A stretch of 64,000 nt of DNA from assembly GCF_003400205.1 (NCBI RefSeq), contig NZ_QUQV01000006.1, positions 62,001 to 126,000 on the forward strand, in the 5' to 3' direction. This document shows, piece after piece, positions 56,097-64,000 of the stretch. Below the pieces are notes generated by a model. The model worked only from the letters and a program-made list of their open reading frames with translations. It made no database searches and had not been told where the DNA came from. Each line of letters begins with the position of its first letter. The stretch's first letter is position 1. Source of the DNA: Bacillus sp. HNG. Lineage in GTDB: Bacteria > Bacillota > Bacilli > Bacillales > Bacillaceae_L. The position numbers and the translations under genes were made by a program.

Positions 56097-56636
56097 TTAC
56101 AAAATGATATGGACAAAGACAATAAATAGAGTGAGAGCGATCAAGGTCATATGGGTATTTCGCAGACTTTTCCCTTTTTTATTCTTCGATAATATCAATC
56201 CGAATAGGCTTGCAACTAACATTAATAGAACGGCTACCAATCCAATAATACCATCACCCTCCAATTCACCTTCACTTACATACATGGTAATCCCATGAAT
56301 GATACTTAAAGCCAGGGCAAGGATTCCGATTGAGATATGGTATTTTCCAAAAAACTTGGAAGTAGAAATAAACGTCTTTTTCGATTTTGGATAATTACTG
56401 ATTAGCCATTTCATGGATCGTCTAATCGGAAAAATGAATCCAGCAGCACCTAGTGTAATGACCGTACCCCAGCCAACTGCTTTACTTACATCTTCATATT
56501 TTCCTTCCTCGTCATCATGATGTTCATATCTTTCGTCAAAATCATGGTCTGCCGAAACAGGGTGATTTCCTATAATTAAGAAACTAAGTGTAAAAACAAT
56601 AAAAAATGGGAGTAGTAACATTTTAATGTATTTCAT
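56097..56636 (-). CDS. Membrane cytochrome b-like protein
   Basis: A 179-residue protein. A signal-anchor (about 5-25) is followed by an acidic His-rich external segment (DHDFDERYEHHDDEEG) and four membrane helices. Histidines are placed inside helices (FGKYHISIGILALALSIIHG and RNTHMTLIALTLFIVFVH), a pattern expected for b-type haem ligands as in cytochrome b561 or ferric reductase domains. AAGAAGGAG precedes the ATG. It is divergent from the copper amine oxidase domain/ApbE genes and likely works with them. Confidence 0.7.
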   Translation of the reverse strand: MKYIKMLLLPFFIVFTLSFLIIGNHPVSADHDFDERYEHHDDEEGKYEDVSKAVGWGTVITLGAAGFIFPIRRSMKWLISNYPKSKKTFISTSKFFGKYHISIGILALALSIIHGITMYVSEGELEGDGIIGLVAVLLMLVASLFGLILSKNKKGKSLRNTHMTLIALTLFIVFVHIIL

Positions 56637-56689
56637 AAAAATCTCCTTCTTAAATTAAGATTTATCGTTACTAGACTAAACTCGAAAAA

Positions 56690-56711
56690 TGAAAAATAAC
56701 TGAAAAACTGT
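56690..56711 (+). promoter_or_regulatory. Tandem 11-bp TGAAAAA repeats upstream of the redox genes
   Basis: TGAAAAATAAC (56690-56700) and TGAAAAACTGT (56701-56711) are direct repeats at exactly one helical turn. The same motif at the same spacing lies upstream of the response regulator at 61355-61376. They lie in the divergent 349-bp intergenic region that otherwise holds no gene. Confidence 0.5.
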
Positions 56712-56985
56712 TTGAGTGTTTTTTTGTTAAGGTTGTTTTCGCAATCTTTCTTGTTATTGACACAGATGTTTTCCGCTGCATTTTGAAAGTTCTCCCTTGA
56801 ATTTGCACCGCACGAAGAAAATGCGAATGCATTTTCGAGGAGTCGCCACCTTCCACTTCAACCAATATTATGGTTATCCAATAGCAACAATCTTTTAAAA
56901 AAGAGCCATTGTTAAAAAATGAATCTGTCTTTCATTATTTTTTCAGAAAAGCTGATTAATATGTTTTTACAAGGAGGCGAAAAGT

Positions 56986-57618
56986 ATGAAAACAAGAAAA
57001 TTTACATGGATCTTATCGGTGGTCTTGCTCTTGTTCATTTTTCAATCTGTCAATATAGTAAAGGCCGATGATGACGATTATGAACGAGACGAGCATGAAA
57101 GGTATGAAAGATATGAAGAGGAAGATGATGAACATGGAGAATGGGAGGAAGAGGAGGATTATGATAATCGAAACTACTTCCACGAAAATCAGATTCAACC
57201 ATCTTATTGGAATATTTGGACGAGAGACACCGTCACTTCAATAGCTGATAATCTTCCTTTTCAAGAGCCAAAAGAAGTCACAGTTGAACTGAATGGAAAA
57301 AGTGAACGTTTTTATATCGTACCTATGGACGGTCAATTGCTCATTTCTGGTGAGAAAATGGCTAAGTTTTTTGGTGCGGAGTACACATTCTATCAAGAAA
57401 GTAGAATCTTCGAAGCTTCAACTAATCAGGTGGAGCTGATTATTCGTGCAGGTTCCAATGTAGTCTATGAGAATATGGTGAAAACACCAATGCCGACAAG
57501 GGCTCAGTATTTCGAGAAGTCTGTCTATCTGCCCATTTCAGTGATGGCAACTGCTTTCGGATACCGAGTGAACTGGGATGAGGCTAATGGTAAGATTACG
57601 ATGAATAAAATGATGTAA
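56986..57618 (+). CDS. Secreted protein with copper amine oxidase N-terminal-like domain
   Basis: A 210-residue exported protein. The signal peptide (about 1-27) is followed by a very acidic stretch (about 28-60, runs of D and E with H) that could bind cations. The C-terminal domain (about 95-210) resembles the copper amine oxidase N-terminal stalk domain, with LLISGEKMAKFFGAEYT and YLPISVMATAFGYRVNWD. A structural or metal-binding partner of the membrane redox proteins is plausible. AAGGAGGCG precedes the ATG. Confidence 0.75.
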   Translation: MKTRKFTWILSVVLLLFIFQSVNIVKADDDDYERDEHERYERYEEEDDEHGEWEEEEDYDNRNYFHENQIQPSYWNIWTRDTVTSIADNLPFQEPKEVTVELNGKSERFYIVPMDGQLLISGEKMAKFFGAEYTFYQESRIFEASTNQVELIIRAGSNVVYENMVKTPMPTRAQYFEKSVYLPISVMATAFGYRVNWDEANGKITMNKMM

Positions 57619-57631
57619 GAGGTGATGATGG

Positions 57632-57880
57632 ATGAAAGCGAACAATAAAGCAAAATGGATTGTTGGTATCACAGGGGCGGCATTTTCTGCTTTAGTAATT
57701 GGACAAATAAATGATCCCAATGTTGATACAAAGAATTCAACTGCAATGGCAGTGGAAATAAATGATTCAATGAGTGAACGGGAAAAAGAGTTAATCCAGC
57801 TTGACTGGAGTGAATTTTCCATTCAAGTAAATGACAATCAAGGGGCGGTTGAACGTGAACGTACCACCAGAAGATCTTGA
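57632..57880 (+). CDS. Small membrane-anchored protein
   Basis: An 82-residue protein with one N-terminal membrane segment (about 7-26), then a polar tail ending in ERERTTRRS. AGAGGTGATG precedes the ATG, 13 bp after the previous stop. Its 3' end overlaps the ApbE gene in another frame. No family is recognised. ITGAAFS resembles but does not match the flavinylation motif of ApbE substrates. Confidence 0.6.
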   Translation: MKANNKAKWIVGITGAAFSALVIGQINDPNVDTKNSTAMAVEINDSMSEREKELIQLDWSEFSIQVNDNQGAVERERTTRRS

Positions 57881-58790
57881 TGAGATTGATTCTTTACAGG
57901 TAAATGTGATGAATACTTCCTTTTATATTGCAATTTCGAATGAGTACAACACAAATTGGAAAGAGACCATTCTTTCTTTTCTTCAATACATGGAACGGGA
58001 ATTTTCAAGATTTCTTCGCAACAATGAGCTAAGCTCCTTGAATGAAGTCAAAAGGGACTCAATCATTGTTGTTTCGCCAATTCTTTTTGACCTTTTAAAA
58101 AAGGCAGAAGAATATCGGTTGAAAACAGAGGGACGTTTTTCGCCCTATCTGCTGACACAGCTAGAGGTTCATGGATATAAGCAATCATTTCCTTTTGAGG
58201 TTGCACCACACCATGAGATGATTCCGAGATATAAAAATGAAGACCAGTCGCTTATTTTTATGGAAGGTTGTCAGGTCATGAAAAAGACGGATCAAAAAGT
58301 AGACCTTGGTGGAATTGCGAAAGGCTATGCCGTGGAAGCTGTCTCAAAATGGTTGCAGAATCACACACGTAGCACGTATGGAATTGTGGACGGTGGCGGT
58401 GATATGGCGATGTGGTCAAAAGGCGATAAAGCATGGACGATTGGGATTATGGACCCTTTTGACGAAGGAAAGGAAATCGGGTCTTTCTCAATTCGTAATG
58501 GAGGCGTTGCTACTTCCAATACCATCTATAGAAGCTGGCTGCAGGGGGAAACCAAGAAACACCATATTTTGGACGGAAGAACCGGAATGCCCGCAGTATC
58601 AGAAATCGTCCAGGCAACGGTTGTAACGGAACATTGTCTAGATGCCGAAATCAGTGCAAAACTATTTTTTATGGACGATGTTGCATCTGTAAAATCAGTG
58701 CTCTCTAAAATCAATCGGAAATTTAGTTATGTTCTTGTTAAAGCTAATGGAAAAATAGAGATTGGGGGAAGTAGAGAAAATGAACATTGA
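57831..58790 (+). CDS. apbE: FAD:protein FMN transferase (ApbE)
   Basis: A 319-residue ApbE-fold protein that would attach FMN covalently to Ser/Thr of a redox protein. Motifs: VDLGGIAKGYAVE, YGIVDGGGDMA, HHILDGRTGMP and the metal-binding LDAEIS. No signal peptide is visible in the reading frame, unlike most ApbE lipoproteins. The start is uncertain: ATG 57831 lacks a good ribosome site, and TTG 57849 or GTG 57855 are alternatives. It overlaps the next gene by 11 bp. Confidence 0.87.
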   Translation: MTIKGRLNVNVPPEDLDEIDSLQVNVMNTSFYIAISNEYNTNWKETILSFLQYMEREFSRFLRNNELSSLNEVKRDSIIVVSPILFDLLKKAEEYRLKTEGRFSPYLLTQLEVHGYKQSFPFEVAPHHEMIPRYKNEDQSLIFMEGCQVMKKTDQKVDLGGIAKGYAVEAVSKWLQNHTRSTYGIVDGGGDMAMWSKGDKAWTIGIMDPFDEGKEIGSFSIRNGGVATSNTIYRSWLQGETKKHHILDGRTGMPAVSEIVQATVVTEHCLDAEISAKLFFMDDVASVKSVLSKINRKFSYVLVKANGKIEIGGSRENEH

Positions 58791-59355
58791 TTGGCTAAAC
58801 ACTTGGAGTTTAATCCGTATATCCGGTTTCTTAGCATACTTTCTTTTTACACTCTCGATTGCAGCCGGTTTGATGAACCGTCTATCTCTTTTCAAAAAGC
58901 AAAAGCCACTAATGCTTGAATTGCATAAATTAAGTGGATGGATAGGAATGCTGACGGTTGTATTTCATGCCACATTACTTTTGGTAGATTCATATATGCC
59001 ATACACTATCTTTGAAATATTGATTCCGTTTTCAGCGGATAATGACCCAGTCTTTTCAGGAATTGGATCAATATCCTTTTATTTATTTTTGGTGACCTTA
59101 GGGACTTCAGATTTTTTCATCAAAGCGTTAGGACGTTCTTTGTGGAAAAAAATTCACTTTCTTGTCATACCTGCATGGTTTCTAATGGTCCTTCATGGCA
59201 TCATCATGGGGACAGATTCTACCCAACCTTGGGCGGCCTTTATATATGGGTGCGGGACCATACTGGTTATAATGTTACTGGTCTTTCGTTATGTGGAAAG
59301 TCTCCTTGAGTCAACTGGTAACAACAAAAGAAAGGTACTGAAAAAAACGCCGTAA
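58780..59355 (+). CDS. Ferric reductase-like transmembrane protein
   Basis: A 191-residue protein with six membrane helices. Pairs of histidines sit in helices (LELHKLSGWIGMLTVVFHATLL and KIHFLVIPAWFLMVLHGII), as in the haem-binding ferric reductase/YedZ domain. It should pass electrons across the membrane to an external acceptor. It is coupled to apbE by overlap. ATG 58780 follows GGGGGAAG. Confidence 0.82.
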   Translation: MNIDWLNTWSLIRISGFLAYFLFTLSIAAGLMNRLSLFKKQKPLMLELHKLSGWIGMLTVVFHATLLLVDSYMPYTIFEILIPFSADNDPVFSGIGSISFYLFLVTLGTSDFFIKALGRSLWKKIHFLVIPAWFLMVLHGIIMGTDSTQPWAAFIYGCGTILVIMLLVFRYVESLLESTGNNKRKVLKKTP

Positions 59356-59375
59356 TACATAACGGCGTTTATTTT
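59341..59375. terminator. Bidirectional terminator between redox genes and the two-component system
   Basis: AAACGCCGT (59345-59353) pairs with ACGGCGTTT (59362-59370), with A-run before and ATTTTA after. It overlaps the upstream stop codon. Confidence 0.8.
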
Positions 59376-60640
59376 ACTTGAAAGCTTATGACAAATTCAG
59401 TTCCTTTATCGATTTCACTTTTAACTTCAATTTTTCCTCTGTGAGCATCTACGATGGCTTTTGCAATCGCAAGTCCAAGACCTGAACCATCTCTTTTTCT
59501 TGATGAATCCCCTCGATAAAAACGGTCGAAAATGTGATTTAAATCAGACTGAGGTATACCAGGTCCAGTATCTCTAATACGTATCACAATTTCAGTTCCA
59601 TCTGATACTAATGAACACGTAATCATGCCTTCTGTTGTATATCGAATAGCATTGTCTAAAAGGATATAGATTAATTGCTCTATCCTAACCTTGTCTGCCT
59701 TCATAGATATACCATTTTGAATATGCTCTTCAAGCGAAAGATGGGGTGGGACAATCCTTCTAAATCTTTTTGATAAAGAGTGAAGTAGATGGGATAGATC
59801 TAACTCTTCTAAATCTAATTCAAAATTCTTCTGATCATTTCGCGCCAAAAACAATAAATCATTAAGCAGTTTTTTCATCATTTCAGATTCATTTTTGACA
59901 TCCTCTAAAATCTCTCTGCCAAATGGACTTAAATGTTCCCGTTCCTCCCTGGCAAGAACATCTATTGAGCTATAAAAGATACTCAGCGGAGTCCTTAGTT
60001 CGTGCGAAGCATCTGAGACAAATTTTCGTTGTGTTTGAAAAGCTGTTTGTATAGGCTTCATTGCTTGCCCTGCAAAAAAATTACCCGCCCAAGCAAAAAG
60101 GATACTGAACAATAGGGTTAGCAACAGAAGTATCCAAATAATACGTTGAATTAAGTGCTTTTCATCTGTAATATCCATCCCGATGATTACACTTCCGAGA
60201 TTTTTTTCTTGAACCTGGAGAGGGAAACGGATTAAAAGCACATGTGTCTCCTTCACTTCCATTTCTTTCGTAAACCTCAAAGGTAATGAATCGAGATCTT
60301 TTCTGGTGAGATATTGAACTAATCCTTCTACAGTCTCTTCTCCCTCTACAAGATTAGTACTATTATCAAATATATAGTAAAAGATATTCTTTCCTGGTTG
60401 ATATTCTAAACGTTCTTGCTCATGTTCATGGTCTTTATTTTTCTCATAACTGTGTTCATAAATCTCTTCTACAAAATCGTGTTTTTCCTTTTCAAAAAAT
60501 CGATTTAATTGTTCGACTTCCTCATTTTTTATTGCTCCAGAAATAAAAAGATATAATACCACGATAAAAATAATTAAAATTATCAGGAGTGAACCTGTAT
60601 AAATGAGGTTGAGCTTTGATTTTACGGGATTAAATTCCAT
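59369..60640 (-). CDS. Two-component sensor histidine kinase
   Basis: A 423-residue kinase. TM1 is at about 11-33. The external sensor of about 140 residues is rich in H, E and D (HSYEKNKDHEHEQERLEYQ), suggesting metal or redox sensing. TM2 is at about 168-190. The H-box is SDASHELRTPLSIFYSS (H near 212), and N-, F- and G-boxes are present (LLDNAIRYT, GSGLGLAIA). It is complete, while its partner regulator upstream is frameshifted. The start overlaps the regulator's 3' end by 11 bp. Confidence 0.9.
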   Translation of the reverse strand: MEFNPVKSKLNLIYTGSLLIILIIFIVVLYLFISGAIKNEEVEQLNRFFEKEKHDFVEEIYEHSYEKNKDHEHEQERLEYQPGKNIFYYIFDNSTNLVEGEETVEGLVQYLTRKDLDSLPLRFTKEMEVKETHVLLIRFPLQVQEKNLGSVIIGMDITDEKHLIQRIIWILLLLTLLFSILFAWAGNFFAGQAMKPIQTAFQTQRKFVSDASHELRTPLSIFYSSIDVLAREEREHLSPFGREILEDVKNESEMMKKLLNDLLFLARNDQKNFELDLEELDLSHLLHSLSKRFRRIVPPHLSLEEHIQNGISMKADKVRIEQLIYILLDNAIRYTTEGMITCSLVSDGTEIVIRIRDTGPGIPQSDLNHIFDRFYRGDSSRKRDGSGLGLAIAKAIVDAHRGKIEVKSEIDKGTEFVISFQVK

Positions 60641-61302
60641 GATTACTCCTCAATTTATAGCCAACGCCTCTTACATTTTTGATGATAGAAGGCTTCCCAG
60701 GTAGGTCCACTTTTTTTCGAACCAACTTAACCAATGCGTCCAAAGCGTTTTCTGTTATATCCACGTCAAATCCCCAAATTCTTTCAATCAAGATTTCCCT
60801 TGTTAGAAGTTGATGTTTGTTTCGAAGCAATAATTCTAACAGCAAAAATTCTTTTTTTGAAAGCTCAATCACCTGTCCATTACGTTGCACAACATGTGTA
60901 TTAAGATTCAACTGCAGATCATCTACGGATAGTATCTCTTCAAAAGGCTTCTCTGTCCGACGTGATAGTGCCCGAAGCCTTGCTGCAAGTTCCTCAAATT
61001 TAAACGGTTTAATCATCTGCTCCGGAGTCCAATCCTGTGACGACATCCTCAAATGAATCCTTGGCAGTCAGAAATAAAATGCCACCTTTATATCCTTTTT
61101 TTCTAAGTTTTTCACAGGCTTCAATTCCATTTAATTTTGGCATCATCCAATCCAGTATAATCACATCATAATCAGTCAACATGGCATATTCATAAGCACT
61201 CTGGCCGTCTTTAACCCAATCAACCCTGTGAAATTCCTTCTGCAGTAAATGAAAAATCAATTTTCCTAGACTTTCATCATCCTCTGCAAATAAGATATTC
61301 AT
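60630..61302 (-). pseudogene. OmpR-family response regulator, frameshifted near codon 97
   Basis: The first part (61302-61009) encodes a receiver with DD at 8-9, D51 (IILDWMMPK) and threonine (TAKD), and stops right after SGADD. The rest continues in another frame from MIKPFKFEELAARLRAL through a complete winged helix to GVGYKL (60630). At the join the DNA reads GCAGATGATTAAACCG. An intact family member should read GADDYxIKPF. The simplest explanation is loss of 8 bp between two ATGATTA repeats. Phosphorylation and DNA-binding halves would be made separately, if at all. AGAAGGTG precedes the ATG at 61302. Confidence 0.85.
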
Positions 61303-61348
61303 TTCTACACCTTCTTTTATAACGTCTTGTAACTCTAATCATATCAAC

Positions 61349-61376
61349 TGAAACTGAAAAAAGATTGAAAAATTTA
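61349..61376 (+). promoter_or_regulatory. Tandem 11-bp TGAAA(AA) repeats upstream of the response regulator
   Basis: TGAAAC (61349), TGAAAAAAGAT (61355) and TGAAAAATTTA (61366) are direct repeats, the last two exactly 11 bp apart. They match the pair at 56690-56711. A probable binding region of the adjacent OmpR-type regulator, also positioned to affect the divergent DedA gene. Confidence 0.5.
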
Positions 61377-61469
61377 GGACACTTAGTAGACGTATTCATA
61401 TACTTTCATTTAAAAGGGGAAACCTATGATATGTGTTAATAATCTCTTAAAAGGGGACAAAAAAACAAA

Positions 61470-62765
61470 ATGGACTTTATAACGACATACCTTGATCAAC
61501 ATGGTTATTTGGTATTATTTTTTGCATTATTATTAGAGCTTTTGGCACTGCCTATACCTGGTGAAGTGGTAATGGGTTATGCAGGATACTTAGTCTATCA
61601 AGGACGTCTTAATTGGTTCTTAAGTATTTTAGTTGCAGGACTTGGAAGTTCGATTGGGATGACAATTTCATATTGGATTGGTTTTAAATTAGGTTCACCT
61701 TTTTTTGAAAAACATGGTCACCGAATCCATCTAGGTCCAGAAAGATTACAAAAAGTATCGCAGTGGTTTACAACCTATGGAAATAAAGTGATTATGATTG
61801 CCTATTATATTCCTGGGGTTCGTCACATTACGGGTTATTTTTCAGGAATCACACAAATACCATTTCGAAGCTATGCACTTTTTGCATATGGTGGTGCATT
61901 TATTTGGGTTAGTGTTTTTATTTCGTTAGGAAAAATACTAGGGCCACAGTGGGAGCAGTTTCATGGAGCTGTTAAGAAATATCTCGTGATAGCAGGGATA
62001 ATTGCTGCAATAGTGATAGGTATTATTTACGTGATAAAAAAATACAAAGCTCAAATCAAAGAAGGTACGATGGTGTGGATCAATAAAGGAATCCATTTGT
62101 TTCACACACAAAGACGTACTGGAGTATTTATAGTAGGAATTCTGATGATTACTTTAGGATTTGTTTTATTGATGATTGGTATGATACAAGACTTTCTAGC
62201 AAATGAGTTTGTTGATTTCAATGAAATCGTTGTTTTATTAGTACCTCTCATTTTTGATGAAAATTGGGAGCCATTTATGGTAATCCTTTTCAATGTAGGT
62301 ATGCAGAAAGTGCTCATTGCCATAACAATCGTGACATTCCTTTTTATCCTGTGGAAAGGAAGAAATAAATGGCTTGAAAGTTTATTTCTATTGATCACTA
62401 TTGTGGGTGGTGAGTTGTATGAAGAGATTTTAAGACGTTTTTTTCATCAAATCAGCCCAAATCATGTTAAACAAACAGAACCCATTTCTTATTCCTTTCC
62501 TAGTGAACAGTCCTTAATGGCGTTTGTTATTTATGGGTTCTTTATATATATTCTCGTACGTCACATACATAGTGTTCGGGTTCAAACAGGAGTAGCCATT
62601 GGTGCTGTTATCCTTTTTCTTCTTATGGCGATTAGTAGAGTTTATTTTGAGATTCAACTACCGAGTGATATTGTTGCGGGCTACGTTTTTGGAGGACTAT
62701 GGCTAAGTATGAGTATTTTATTATTGGAAAGTTTTCGTTTAATGCGTGTTGTTGCAAAAAGGTAA
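61470..62765 (+). CDS. DedA-family membrane protein fused to a degenerate PAP2 domain
   Basis: A 431-residue protein. The N-terminal DedA/SNARE-associated domain (about 1-205) has ELLALPIPGEVVMGYAGYL and YYIPGVRHITGYFSG. The C-terminal PAP2 phosphatase domain (about 215-425) keeps the fold, but its catalytic motifs are changed. PSGH reads PSEQ (344-347), and SRxxxxxHxxxD reads SRVYFEIQLPSD (389-400), so both catalytic histidines are replaced. DedA proteins are lipid flippases; here the PAP2 part is probably not a phosphatase. It is divergent from the broken response regulator. Confidence 0.85.
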   Translation: MDFITTYLDQHGYLVLFFALLLELLALPIPGEVVMGYAGYLVYQGRLNWFLSILVAGLGSSIGMTISYWIGFKLGSPFFEKHGHRIHLGPERLQKVSQWFTTYGNKVIMIAYYIPGVRHITGYFSGITQIPFRSYALFAYGGAFIWVSVFISLGKILGPQWEQFHGAVKKYLVIAGIIAAIVIGIIYVIKKYKAQIKEGTMVWINKGIHLFHTQRRTGVFIVGILMITLGFVLLMIGMIQDFLANEFVDFNEIVVLLVPLIFDENWEPFMVILFNVGMQKVLIAITIVTFLFILWKGRNKWLESLFLLITIVGGELYEEILRRFFHQISPNHVKQTEPISYSFPSEQSLMAFVIYGFFIYILVRHIHSVRVQTGVAIGAVILFLLMAISRVYFEIQLPSDIVAGYVFGGLWLSMSILLLESFRLMRVVAKR

Positions 62766-62882
62766 AAAGTCGTGTTTGGGTCTTTTGAAAAGTAGGAAAA
62801 AGTGCTAGCGTTATTGCATAAAATCTGCATATTTTATTGATAATTTAATATGGATTTAAACAAGTTTGGGAGGTTGTTAATA

Positions 62883-63500
62883 GTGAAAAATAAAAAAATA
62901 TGGTTAAGCCTAGCTACCTTATTGTTGGTATTTATTTTGGCAGCATGTGGTGGTAATGATGAAACATCTAATGAAAATGCAGATACTGATTCAGGCGCTC
63001 AGGAGAATATAGATATGAATGAAGAAGAATCTGATACGAAGGAGGGGATGGATCACTCAGGCATGCAACACTCAGGTTCGGGCGAGGTTCCAGAAGGCTT
63101 AGCTGAGGCAGAAAATCCAACCTATCCAGTTGGTAGTAAAGTGATTATGCATGCTGATCATATGCCTGGTATGAATGGAGCTGAAGCAACCGTTTCTGGA
63201 GCTTTTAATACAACAGTCTATTCCGTTACATATACTCCAACAACTGGTGGAGAACCTGTGAAAAACCACAAATGGGTGATTCATGAAGAAATTGAAAATG
63301 CCGGTTCCCAACCGTATAAACCGGGTGATGAAGTTGTATTAACGGCTGATCATATGGAAGGGATGAAGGGGGCCACTGCAACGATCGATACAGCTAAACA
63401 AACGACAGTTTATATGGTGGATTTCACGGATACAAAAACAGGAGAAAAGATCACAAATCATAAGTGGGTAACCGAAGACGAACTTTCACCGGTTGAATAA
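62883..63500 (+). CDS. YdhK-family lipoprotein (two DUF1541 repeats)
   Basis: A 205-residue lipoprotein. The signal peptide ends at C22 (LAACGGN). An acidic, Met/His-rich linker (MDHSGMQHSG) is followed by two DUF1541 repeats (about 85-143 and 148-205), each with ADHMxGMxGAxATxxxA and NHKWV. The Met/His pattern hints at copper or silver binding (inference). GTG 62883 follows GGGAGGTTG and begins at the signal peptide; the longer frame from 62850 is rejected. Confidence 0.85.
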   Translation: MKNKKIWLSLATLLLVFILAACGGNDETSNENADTDSGAQENIDMNEEESDTKEGMDHSGMQHSGSGEVPEGLAEAENPTYPVGSKVIMHADHMPGMNGAEATVSGAFNTTVYSVTYTPTTGGEPVKNHKWVIHEEIENAGSQPYKPGDEVVLTADHMEGMKGATATIDTAKQTTVYMVDFTDTKTGEKITNHKWVTEDELSPVE

Positions 63501-63680
63501 ACCTGACTTGTTATATAAAGAGGAGTTAAACATGCGAGGTGCTCAACTCTCAAAAACTTGATTAGGATGCTCCTTTCTTTTTACAACAAGAAACTACATT
63601 CCTAATTGTTAGTATGATTAAACAATTGGGATGTAGATCAAATTGAATAAATAATTCGTTTTATAATAGAAAAATTATAC

Positions 63681-64000
63681 CTAGTCTTTCATGATGATGG
63701 TTGGAATAACTCTTATATAAAATAATTCTCCTACTAATTCGACAATTGTCTGGGTAACGACTACAGCCGCAGCTAAAGTCCCCCAAGAATTGGGTAACGC
63801 TAATGCTAAAGGGAGTACGACAAGGGAGTTCCTTGTTCCGGTACTAAAGATTAATGCTCTTCCTGCACCGGAATCTAATTTGAACGCAAATGCGATGAAG
63901 CGCGACACAAGTGGTGTAATGATTAAAAACAAAATATAGATCGGAATCACACGCACAATCAACGCAAAATCACTGTATACCTTACCAATTTGAGAAGCCA
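63681..64000 (-). CDS. Arsenite/bile acid:Na+ symporter-family transporter, C-terminal part (5' end outside window)
   Basis: The frame is open to the right edge, so the N-terminus lies beyond the window; the TTG at 63962 is internal. The visible 106 residues form three or four membrane helices. RALIFSTGTRNSLVVLPLALALP is typical of the ACR3/BASS superfamily arsenic-resistance transporters. Substrate is not certain. The 180 bp between it and the YdhK gene hold only a weak GAGTT/AACTC hairpin. Confidence 0.7.
   Translation of the reverse strand, partial: ASQIGKVYSDFALIVRVIPIYILFLIITPLVSRFIAFAFKLDSGAGRALIFSTGTRNSLVVLPLALALPNSWGTLAAAVVVTQTIVELVGELFYIRVIPTIIMKD

Noticed and set aside
56671-56865. 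64-codon minus-strand open frame in the divergent region
   Set aside because: No ribosome site, low-complexity composition, and it overlaps the proposed regulator binding repeats.
57632-57880. ITGAAFS in the small protein as an ApbE flavinylation site
   Set aside because: It lies in the membrane segment and lacks the canonical final Ser/Thr of (S/T)GA(S/T).
63529-63561. Nine-codon leader frame after an AGAGGAG site
   Set aside because: No downstream gene on the same strand for it to regulate, and nothing recognisable in the peptide.

Overview
The window looks like chromosome of a low-GC Gram-positive endospore-former relative (Bacillaceae, Bacillota). The reasons are AGGAGG-type ribosome binding sites, frequent TTG and GTG starts, hairpin plus T-run terminators, and many families typical of Bacillus: YmaF, DUF2935, YetF/DUF421, YheE-like, NiaP-like, YdhK and a MifM/YidC2 pair. 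It also carries L-box and purine riboswitches. No rRNA, tRNA, prophage or CRISPR array was seen. The only mobile-element trace is the 3' end of a TnpB gene at the left edge.

Layout. 0-1.3 kb: TnpB remnant, then a small glutaredoxin and a HesB/IscA-like gene with an in-frame TGA where the family has cysteine, followed by a SECIS-like hairpin (candidate selenoprotein). 1.4-5.3 kb: c-di-GMP and signalling genes (EAL, PAS-MCP, PAS-GGDEF-EAL) behind a 13-bp inverted repeat. 5.5-12.5 kb: cation efflux, DUF2935/YmaF, a methyltransferase-two-component operon, and membrane proteins. 12.9-14.6 kb: PgaC/PgaD exopolysaccharide synthase pair. 14.8-15.9 kb: YidC2 insertase preceded by a MifM-like arrest peptide whose 3' end can pair with the yidC2 Shine-Dalgarno. 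16-21.7 kb: permeases and a lysine-riboswitch-controlled ABC importer.

21.8-22.85 kb is a striking non-coding tandem array: 21 starts of a 52-bp unit with no indel in phase. 22.9-30.2 kb: YheE-like protein, urea transporter, complete urease operon ureABCEFGD and a nickel permease. 30.4-39.4 kb: DinB protein, ECF sigma/anti-sigma operon, AraC-GH39 regulator, MFS, M20 peptidase and SDR. 39.6-44.8 kb: two-component system with an FtsX-type ABC transporter.

45-51 kb: DUF1259 protein, NupC with an upstream guanine-type riboswitch, and a persulfide-handling set (DsrE, CoA-disulfide reductase-rhodanese, rhodanese) whose promoters carry CsoR/CstR-like TACCC-GGGTA sites, then an azoreductase. 50.8-55 kb: Ugp-like ABC importer. 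56-61.3 kb: an extracytoplasmic redox cluster (two haem-type membrane proteins, a copper amine oxidase N-domain protein, ApbE). It is followed by a two-component system whose response regulator is frameshifted, apparently by an 8-bp deletion between short repeats. Matching 11-bp-period TGAAAAA repeats lie upstream of both units. 61.5-64 kb: DedA-PAP2 fusion with a degenerate phosphatase site, YdhK lipoprotein, and the end of an arsenite/bile-acid-type transporter running off the right edge.
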